A stretch of 17,111 nucleotides of DNA from JBBRHF01 sp038223055 (GTDB taxonomy: Bacteria > Actinomycetota > Actinomycetes > JACCUZ01). The DNA lies in assembly GCA_038223055.1 (NCBI GenBank), contig JBBRHF010000082.1, forward strand, positions 1 through 17,111. The letters run 5' to 3'. Both the position numbers and the translations under genes were made by a program. Of the stretch, positions 12,720 to 17,111 are shown piece by piece; the first letter of the stretch is position 1, and each line of letters starts with the position of its first letter. The notes beneath the pieces are model-generated. The model had not been told where the DNA came from and made no database searches. It saw only the letters and a program-made list of their open reading frames with translations.

Positions 12720-13146
12720 TCCCGCCCGGTCGTCTGACCCTGCCCGGTCGTCTGACCCTGCCCGGTCACCTGACCCCGCCCAGCTACCTGACCCCGCCCA
12801 GTTGTCCGGTGACGTGGCCGTGCTCTCGGCCGAGGACGCCAAGCTGCTCACCCTGGCGCGCGGCGCGCGGGGCCGGGCCGGTGCACCGGAGGGCGCCGCG
12901 GTGCGCGACGACATGGGCCGGACCTACGCCGCCGCGTCGGTCCGGCTCACGTCCCTTCGCCTCAGCGCCCTGCAGGCGGCGGTCGCGGCGGCGGTGTCCA
13001 GCGGGTCCACGGGCTTCGAGGCCGCGGTTGTCGTCAGCGCGGCCGAGGTGTTCGGCGTCGAGGACCTGGCCCTGCTCGACGAGATTTCCTGTGGGGGCCG
13101 GGTGCGTGCGCGGCCCGACGGGACCCTGGTGCGCGCGAGGGTCTAG
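12712..13146 (+). CDS. Cytidine deaminase-like protein lacking the catalytic motifs
   Basis: This 144-aa protein occupies the corC-era position usually annotated as cytidine deaminase in actinobacteria. Residues from about 38 on (LSAEDAKLLTLARGARGRAGAPEGAAVRDDMGRTYAAASVRLTSLRLSALQAAVAAAVSSG...EAAVVVSA) follow the deaminase fold pattern. The zinc-binding and catalytic motifs are missing: the (H/C)AE position reads ALQ-like sequence, and no PCxxC is present; the only cysteine is in EISCGG. It is therefore probably a non-catalytic member, possibly structural or regulatory. The N-terminus is five hexapeptide repeats (SDPARS x3, PDPAQL x2). ATG at 12712 overlaps corC by 8 bp. GTG at 12814 or 12820 would skip the repeats and is an alternative start. 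The stop shares a CTAG palindrome with the convergent TetR stop. Confidence 0.75.
   Translation: MSDPARSSDPARSSDPARSPDPAQLPDPAQLSGDVAVLSAEDAKLLTLARGARGRAGAPEGAAVRDDMGRTYAAASVRLTSLRLSALQAAVAAAVSSGSTGFEAAVVVSAAEVFGVEDLALLDEISCGGRVRARPDGTLVRARV
12715..12804 (+). repeat. 18-bp tandem repeat, 5 units, across the corC stop
   Basis: The units start at 12715, 12733, 12751, 12769 and 12787. Unit 2 reads TCTGACCCTGCCCGGTCG. Units 1-3 are nearly identical, and units 4-5 form a second subtype (CCTGACCCCGCCCAG...). Each unit contains TGA in the corC frame, and each codes for a hexapeptide in the downstream frame. Confidence 0.93.
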
Positions 13147-13751
13147 CTCGCGGCGCGCGAGTCCTTATGCAGCCCGGAGTCCTTGAGTAGCCCGGCGAGG
13201 GCCGAGACCGCATCCCGCCGCGGGTCGCCTGAACCGGTGACGAGCGCGGCCAAGACGGCGCCGTCGACCACCGCGACCAGCCGATCGACCGGCGCCCGGG
13301 CCGGGTCGACGGCACAGCGGTCCAGGACGGCCGCGACCAGGTCGCCCATCTGCGCCTTGGCGGACTGCAAGACCTCGGCGAGGTCCGGCCGCCGAGCCGA
13401 CGCCACGAACAACTCGTAGAAGCCGAGCAGGGCCGGCCCGTCGCTGTCGGGGTGCAGCACGTCGAGCACGAGCCGAGCCGTGGCGCGGGCTGCACGCGGA
13501 GCCGGTCGGACGCGCTCCAGCCGTGCGCGGGATCGCTCCAGGTTGCGGTCCAGCAGATCTGTCGCGGCGGCGACGGCGAGGATGTCGGCCGAGCCGAAGT
13601 AGTAGGTCATCGACGCGAGCGGGATGCCCGCCCGCCCGGCCACAGCCCGGTGGGTGACGGCGTCGAGGCCCTGCTCGCCGAGGACAGCCCCGGCGGCTGA
13701 GGCAATCATGCTGCGGCGCGCCTGCCCCTTGGCGGTCGGACCGGCGGGCAT
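13143..13751 (-). CDS. TetR/AcrR family transcriptional regulator
   Basis: The protein is 202 aa. The N-terminal helix-turn-helix domain (about 8-58) reads KGQARRSMIASAAGAVLGEQGLDAVTHRAVAGRAGIPLASMTYYFGSADILAVAAATDLL. The VTHRAVA...IPLASMTYYF pattern is the TetR recognition helix and linker. The remaining 140 residues are the family's variable, all-helical ligand-binding and dimerisation part, with the relatively conserved LGFYELFVASARRPDL and LVAVVDGAVLAALVTG. The ligand is unknown. ATG at 13751 starts MPAGPTAKGQARR; only a weak GGGA precedes it, and an in-frame GTG is 18 nt upstream. Because it faces away from era and converges on the cdd-like gene, its targets are not obvious from context; autoregulation through the AT-richer 13752-13922 region is the simplest guess. 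Confidence 0.9.
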   Translation of the reverse strand: MPAGPTAKGQARRSMIASAAGAVLGEQGLDAVTHRAVAGRAGIPLASMTYYFGSADILAVAAATDLLDRNLERSRARLERVRPAPRAARATARLVLDVLHPDSDGPALLGFYELFVASARRPDLAEVLQSAKAQMGDLVAAVLDRCAVDPARAPVDRLVAVVDGAVLAALVTGSGDPRRDAVSALAGLLKDSGLHKDSRAAS

Positions 13752-13922
13752 CAGCCGATCCCGGCGCACGTCAGACCGGCGGCGGTGAACGGGGAGCAGC
13801 CCATGATGTCTCCGATGTGAACAATAGTACGAGAAAAACAGAACGAGAGTCTGACAGTACGCCGACCGCCGCACGGTAGTCGGTGGCGCGGACGGGTGTC
13901 CAGATGAGCGACAATCGCGGAC
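13752..13922. promoter_or_regulatory. Divergent TetR/era promoter region
   Basis: This gap holds the only clearly AT-richer patch of the area (about 13815-13860). On the minus strand TACTAT (13829-13824) could be the tetR -10. On the plus strand GACAAT (13910-13915) ends 7 nt before the era ATG, which would fit a leaderless era transcript. An imperfect CCGAC/GTCGG inverted repeat lies at 13862-13883. No perfect TetR-type operator is seen. Confidence 0.4.
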
Positions 13923-14888
13923 ATGACCGGCGACGATGCCCCCGAACATCACGAGCGAGCACAGCAGGAGCTGCCACCGCACCGGGCCGGGTTCGCCTGC
14001 TTCGTCGGTCGGCCCAATGCGGGCAAGTCGACGCTGACCAACGCCCTGGTGGGGCAGAAGGTCGCGATCACGTCCAGCAAGCCGCAGACGACCCGCCGCG
14101 TCGTACGCGGCATCGTGCACCGTCCTGGCGCCCAGCTCGTCGTCCTGGACACTCCCGGCCTGCACAAGCCCCGGACCCTGCTCGGTGAGCGGCTCAACGC
14201 CGAGGTCCGAGCGGCCTGGGCGGAGGTGGACGTGATCGGCTTCTGCGTGCCGGCCGACGAGACCGTCGGCACCGGTGACCGGTTCATCGCCCGGGAGCTC
14301 GCCGCGGCGGGGGGGACCCCGAAGATCGCGATCGTCACCAAGACCGACCGCGCCAGTCGTGACGCGATCGGCAAGACGCTCATGGCGGTGTCCCGGCTCG
14401 GCCAGGAAGTCGGTCTCGACTGGGCCGAGGTCGTTCCCGTGTCGGCGGTGTCCGGGGAGCAGGTCGAGCTGCTGGCCGAGCTCCTGGGCCGGCAGCTGCC
14501 CGCCTCGCCGCCGCTGTATCCCGCGGGTGACCTCACCGACGAGCCCGAGCAGATCATGGTGGCCGAGCTGATCCGGGAGGCCGCCCTCGAGGGGGTCCGC
14601 GACGAGCTGCCGCACTCCATCGCCGTGGTCGTGGAGGAGATGGTCCCGCGCGAGGGCCGGCCCACGGCCCGCCCGATGCTCGACGTACACGCGTTCCTGT
14701 ATGTCGAACGGGACAGCCAGAAGGCGATCATCATCGGGCCCAAGGGCTCCCGGCTGCGAGACATCGGCACCGCGGCCCGCAAGCAGATCGAGCCGCTGCT
14801 GGGCACCCCGATCTTCCTTGACCTGCATGTGACGGTGGCCAAGGACTGGCAGCGTGACCCGCGCCAGCTGCGCAAGCTGGGCTTCTGA
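13923..14888 (+). CDS. era: Era GTPase, 30S ribosome assembly factor
   Basis: Era is an essential GTPase that binds 16S rRNA near its 3' end during 30S assembly. The protein is 321 aa, with complete G motifs. G1 is GRPNAGKST at 29-37. The G2 region is SSKPQTTRRVVRGI, at about 55-68. G3 is DTPGLHKP from 76, and G4 is TKTD at 139-142. G5 is in VVPVSAVSG. The C-terminal KH domain has the GPKGSRLRDIG loop (GPKG at about 272-275) and ends LHVTVAKDWQRDPRQLRKLGF, as usual. ATG at 13923 gives an N-terminus a little longer than the minimal family start; there is no clear Shine-Dalgarno sequence, and a -10-like GACAAT sits 7 nt upstream. In relatives era usually follows the cdd-like gene directly; here tetR intervenes, so era needs its own promoter. 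Confidence 0.96.
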   Translation: MTGDDAPEHHERAQQELPPHRAGFACFVGRPNAGKSTLTNALVGQKVAITSSKPQTTRRVVRGIVHRPGAQLVVLDTPGLHKPRTLLGERLNAEVRAAWAEVDVIGFCVPADETVGTGDRFIARELAAAGGTPKIAIVTKTDRASRDAIGKTLMAVSRLGQEVGLDWAEVVPVSAVSGEQVELLAELLGRQLPASPPLYPAGDLTDEPEQIMVAELIREAALEGVRDELPHSIAVVVEEMVPREGRPTARPMLDVHAFLYVERDSQKAIIIGPKGSRLRDIGTAARKQIEPLLGTPIFLDLHVTVAKDWQRDPRQLRKLGF

Positions 14889-14934
14889 GTCCGCCCGACC
14901 CGTCCGACCCGCTGACGCGCCCGACCCGCCGCCG

Positions 14935-14999
14935 CGCCCGAACGGCCGCCGCGCCCGAACGGCCGCAACGCCCGAACGGCCGCAACGTCCGAACAAGCG
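14935..14999 (+). repeat. 17-bp tandem repeat, three units plus a degenerate fourth
   Basis: The units start at 14935, 14952 and 14969, with core CGCCCGAACGGCCGCAA; the first ends in CG instead of AA. A partial fourth unit at 14986 (CGTCCGAACAAGCG) doubles as most of the left arm of the adjacent hairpin. Confidence 0.88.
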
Positions 15000-15029
15000 T
15001 GCGCGATGGACTCCGCTTGTTCGGACGTT
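14984..15029 (+). repeat. Perfect 16-bp inverted repeat (hairpin) downstream of era
   Basis: The left arm AACGTCCGAACAAGCG (14984-14999), a 14-nt loop and the right arm CGCTTGTTCGGACGTT (15014-15029) pair without a mismatch. It could act as the era transcription terminator, although no T tract follows, or be a dispersed palindromic element. It lies 95 bp after the era stop. Confidence 0.9.
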
Positions 15030-15124
15030 ACGGCGGCGCGCCGGCCGACTAACGATCCAGACGCAATCCGCCACCCAAGTCCCCGTCCGCCGCGACACGG
15101 GGTAGGCCCGGGCGGCTGGTGCGG

Positions 15125-15130
15125 TAGGCT
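15125..15130 (+). promoter_or_regulatory. -10 box of the leuA leader transcript
   Basis: TAGGCT fits TANNNT and is followed by exactly 7 nt and then GTG at 15138, the probable first codon of the leader peptide. The leader mRNA would thus begin with the start codon. Confidence 0.55.
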
Positions 15131-15137
15131 CGTGTCC

Positions 15138-15185
15138 GTGCGGTGCAGCCTGCTTCTTCGTTGCCGCGTCGAGGGCCTCTCCTAG
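15138..15185 (+). CDS. Leucine leader peptide of leuA
   Basis: This 15-codon frame reads VRCSLLLRCRVEGLS followed by TAG. Three consecutive leucine codons (CTG CTT CTT) sit at codons 5-7, and a fourth (CTC) follows later. CTT is an uncommon codon in this genome, which would make ribosome stalling more sensitive to charged leucyl-tRNA. An in-frame GTG at 15132 could add two codons. It has no Shine-Dalgarno sequence but lies 7 nt after a -10 box, so it is probably leaderless. Leucine-rich leader peptides before leuA have been described in Actinobacteria; this one fits by position and content. Confidence 0.7.
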   Translation: MRCSLLLRCRVEGLS

Positions 15186-15239
15186 AGCCGGTCCCCTCGT
15201 CGCGGAGTGAACGTGCCGTCCGGCCGCAGCCCACCGCAC
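15138..15239 (+). promoter_or_regulatory. leuA attenuator: alternative RNA stems downstream of the leader peptide
   Basis: Two stems can be drawn. Stem A pairs 15165-15175 with 15194-15204 (11 positions, one T-T mismatch) and encloses the leader stop codon. Stem B pairs the beginning of the leader, GTGCGGTG (15138-15145), with CACCGCAC (15232-15239), just ahead of the leuA ribosome-binding site. It can extend through CTGC (15150-15153) with GCAG (15226-15229). A ribosome stalled at the Leu codons would block stem B and part of the left side. Whether control is by termination or by translation cannot be decided from sequence. Confidence 0.55.
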
Positions 15240-15255
15240 CCGACAGGTGACCACC

Positions 15256-17111
15256 ATGCGCAACCAGCAGCAGCCCTCGAGCATGCCGATCCACCGCTAT
15301 GCCCCGTTCACCCCCATCGACCTCCCCGACCGCACCTGGCCGACCACGGCCATTTCGGCGGCGCCCCAGTGGTGCGCCGTCGACCTGCGCGACGGCAACC
15401 AGGCCCTGATCGACCCGATGAGCCCGGCCCGCAAGCGGCGGATGTTCGACCTGCTGGTGCGGATGGGCTACAAGGAGATCGAGGTCGGCTTCCCGTCGGC
15501 CAGCCAGACCGACTTCGACTTCGTCCGCCAGCTCATCGAGCAAGACCTGATCCCCGACGACGTCGTCATCCAGGTGCTGACCCAGGCCCGCGACGCCTTG
15601 ATCGAGCGGACGTTTGAGTCAATCCGCGGCGCCAAGCAAGCCGTCGTGCACCTTTACAACTCGACCTCGACCTTGCAGCGCCGGGTCGTGTTCGGGTTGG
15701 ACCGGGAAGGCATCGTGGACATCGCCACGCAGGGTGCCCGGCTGTGCCAGAAACTCACCGAGACGGTGCCCGACACTGACGTCTACTTCGAATATTCCCC
15801 GGAGTCCTACACCGGGACCGAGCTCGAGTTCGCCGCCGAGATCTGCAACGCCGTCAACGACATCTGGCAACCCACTCCCGACCACAAGGTCATCGTCAAC
15901 CTGCCTGCCACGGTGGAGATTGCGACGCCCAACGTCTACGCCGACTCGATCGAGTGGATGCACCGAAACCTGGCCTACCGCGACTCGGTCATGCTCTCGC
16001 TGCACCCGCACAACGACCGGGGCACCGCCGTCGCCGCGGCCGAGCTCGGCGTCATGGCCGGCGCCGACCGGGTCGAGGGGTGCCTGTTCGGCAACGGCGA
16101 GCGCACCGGCAACGTGTGCCTGGTCACCCTGGGCCTCAATCTTTTCGCGCAGGGAGTCGACCCGCAGATCGACTTCTCCGACATCGACGACGTGCGCCGG
16201 ACCGTGGAGTACTGCAACCAGATCAACGTGCACGAGCGCCACCCCTACGGCGGGGACCTGGTCTACACCGCGTTCTCCGGGTCCCACCAGGACGCCATCA
16301 AGAAGGGCCTGGAGTGGATGGAGCGCGACGCGGTCGCTGCGGGGACCGCACTCGGCGACTTCCGCTGGGCGGTTCCCTACTTGCCGATCGATCCGCGCGA
16401 CGTCGGCCGATCCTACGAGGCCGTCATCCGGGTCAACTCCCAGTCCGGCAAGGGCGGCGTCGCCTACATCATGAAGACCGAGCACTCGCTGGAACTGCCG
16501 CGGCGGCTGCAGATCGAGTTCTCCCAGGTGATCCAGGCGCGCACCGAGCACGACGGCGGTGAGGTGTCCCCGGCGCAGATGTGGGCGGCATTCGAGGCCG
16601 AGTACCTCTCCCGCCGTACGCCGGTGGGACTGGAGTCTCACCACACCTCGTCCGCGGTGGGTGTCGACGACGAGCTGACCGTCGACGTCTCGGTCGATGG
16701 CACCTCGTTGTCGCTCACGACGACGCTTCGTCCGACGTCCGATCGTGCCGTGCCGGTCGCGTTCGGGTGGCATCCCTATCTGCGGCTCCCGGGAGCGCCA
16801 CGCCGGTCGTGGCGACTTCTCCTCCCGGCCCGCGACCACATCGAGCTCGACGGGCGCGGTCTACCGACAGGCCGGTCGACCCCGCAACCGGCCGAGGCCC
16901 TTCCCGTCGGCGATCGGACGTTCGACGACCTGTATGCATTGACGGGCGGTCGTGAGCTAGCACTCGAAGGCGGAGGACGGCGGGTGGCGGTCAGCTACGG
17001 CAAGGGGTATGCCTACGCCCAGGTCTTCGTGCCACCGCGCCGCAGGTTCGCATGTCTCGAAGCGATGACGGCCGCAACGAACTGCCTGGTCGTCGGCGGC
17101 TGCCCGATGGT
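15256..17111 (+). CDS. leuA: 2-isopropylmalate synthase LeuA whose C-terminus runs in frame into an aldose 1-epimerase fragment; incomplete at the window end
   Basis: LeuA condenses acetyl-CoA with 2-oxoisovalerate, the first step of leucine synthesis. ATG at 15256 has AGGTG about 6 nt upstream and gives MRNQQQPSSMPIHRYAPF. The catalytic barrel is complete: LRDGNQALIDPMSP (R45, D46), EVGFPSASQTDFDFVR, SLHPHNDRGTAVAAAE (H250, H252), EGCLFGNGERTGNVCLVTLGLNLF. The linker region VNSQSGKGGVAYIM...GGEVSPAQMWAAFEAEYL follows. The regulatory domain seems to begin (HHTSSA...DELTVDVSVDG, to about residue 485) but never reaches its GNGP motif. Instead the frame reads AVPVAFGWHPYLRLPG...DRTFDDLYAL...CLEAMTAATNCLV, the C-terminal half of an aldose 1-epimerase. 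No stop occurs before 17111 (618 codons). GC3 falls from about 92% (111/120 codons, 16261-16620) to about 76% (91/120, 16741-17100). A chimera or a recent recombination is likely. Confidence 0.88.
   Translation, partial: MRNQQQPSSMPIHRYAPFTPIDLPDRTWPTTAISAAPQWCAVDLRDGNQALIDPMSPARKRRMFDLLVRMGYKEIEVGFPSASQTDFDFVRQLIEQDLIPDDVVIQVLTQARDALIERTFESIRGAKQAVVHLYNSTSTLQRRVVFGLDREGIVDIATQGARLCQKLTETVPDTDVYFEYSPESYTGTELEFAAEICNAVNDIWQPTPDHKVIVNLPATVEIATPNVYADSIEWMHRNLAYRDSVMLSLHPHNDRGTAVAAAELGVMAGADRVEGCLFGNGERTGNVCLVTLGLNLFAQGVDPQIDFSDIDDVRRTVEYCNQINVHERHPYGGDLVYTAFSGSHQDAIKKGLEWMERDAVAAGTALGDFRWAVPYLPIDPRDVGRSYEAVIRVNSQSGKGGVAYIMKTEHSLELPRRLQIEFSQVIQARTEHDGGEVSPAQMWAAFEAEYLSRRTPVGLESHHTSSAVGVDDELTVDVSVDGTSLSLTTTLRPTSDRAVPVAFGWHPYLRLPGAPRRSWRLLLPARDHIELDGRGLPTGRSTPQPAEALPVGDRTFDDLYALTGGRELALEGGGRRVAVSYGKGYAYAQVFVPPRRRFACLEAMTAATNCLVVGGCPM
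16715..17111 (+). pseudogene. C-terminal half of an aldose 1-epimerase (galactose mutarotase-like), joined in frame to leuA
   Basis: About 130 residues match the actinobacterial aldose 1-epimerase family from mid-protein onward. FGWHPYLRLPG carries the histidine expected at the mutarotase active site. LPARDHIELDGRGLPTG, DRTFDDLYAL and GYAYAQVFVPP follow. CLEAMTAATN carries the expected catalytic glutamate. The N-terminal half of the beta-sandwich, with the other substrate-binding residues, is absent, since the upstream sequence is leuA. The exact joint is uncertain (about 16660-16740) because DELTVDVSVDGTSLSLT could belong to either protein. The gene continues beyond the window. Confidence 0.72.

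Larger units (their letters stand above)
14889..15131. other. Gene-free spacer between era and the leuA leader
   Basis: There is no credible gene here. From era outward it contains a CCCGACC-rich low-complexity stretch (14890-14934), a 17-bp tandem repeat, a long perfect hairpin, then about 95 bp with no recognised element up to the leuA leader promoter. Confidence 0.7.

Noticed and set aside
12712..13146. Active cytidine deaminase
   Set aside because: No HAE/CAE or PCxxC motif can be found in any part of the translated protein.
13862..13883. CCGAC/GTCGG inverted repeat in the tetR-era gap as a TetR operator
   Set aside because: The arms are only 5 bp with a 12-nt spacer in GC-rich DNA, which is easily chance; kept only as a remark in the intergenic entry.
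13752..15284. N-terminal extension of the tetR frame across era and the era-leuA spacer
   Set aside because: The open frame is opposite era and low-complexity DNA. TetR homology begins only at MPAGPTAKG (13751).
1..17111. tRNA, rRNA, CRISPR array, insertion sequence, prophage or defence island
   Set aside because: No transposase, integrase, regularly spaced repeat-spacer pattern or recognisable structural RNA was seen. Gene content is mostly conserved housekeeping with normal codon use, except after about 16700.

Overview
The window is a high-GC, gene-dense piece of an actinobacterial chromosome. The evidence is a strongly GC-rich third codon position, many GTG starts, 4-bp ATGA/GTGA gene overlaps, and the conserved order hemW / hrcA-dnaJ-rsmE / phoH-ybeY-corC-cdd-like-era. 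I infer Micrococcales, perhaps near Intrasporangiaceae/Dermatophilaceae, from gene content only. All coordinates and residue numbers were worked out by hand. No database search was run.

Layout. Positions 1-198 hold at most the 5' edge of a divergent gene. hemW (199-1437,+) converges on a two-gene minus cluster, DUF3097 then DUF4870. From 2812 a tight plus-strand cluster encodes a Met/His-rich cupredoxin-like lipoprotein, a DUF929 thioredoxin-fold protein and a VKOR-type quinone-linked disulfide oxidase, which together look like an extracytoplasmic thiol/copper module. A perfect CIRCE operator (4828-4854) precedes hrcA-dnaJ2-rsmE (heat-shock repressor, Hsp40, 16S rRNA methylase). On the minus strand lie a SigE-family sigma factor and a membrane-anchored GerMN/Gmad2 protein whose start overlaps the sigma stop, followed upstream by a HIT-family hydrolase. 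Divergent from HIT is phoH-ybeY-corC-(cytidine deaminase-like), in which every gene overlaps the next. A minus-strand TetR regulator sits between this operon and era, where these genes are often adjacent in relatives.

The last part holds the main surprises. After era there is a 17-bp tandem repeat that runs into a perfect 16-bp-arm hairpin. Next is a leucine attenuator: a -10 box, a short leader peptide with a Leu-Leu-Leu run (CTG CTT CTT), and competing RNA stems, all just upstream of leuA. The leuA reading frame starts normally at 15256 but, inside its C-terminal regulatory domain, passes in frame into the C-terminal half of an aldose 1-epimerase (about 16700 to the window end) with a visible drop in GC3. 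Both genes are cut mid-domain. A recombination or assembly chimera is therefore at least as likely as a functional fusion, and this is the item most in need of a check.

Other items worth a look are three independent minisatellites (15, 18 and 17 bp) at gene junctions, several apparently leaderless promoters (a -10 box 6-7 nt before the start codon), a possible ECF-type promoter in front of the sigma gene, and a cytidine-deaminase homologue with no zinc-binding or catalytic residues. No tRNA, rRNA, CRISPR array, insertion sequence or obvious defence locus was seen.
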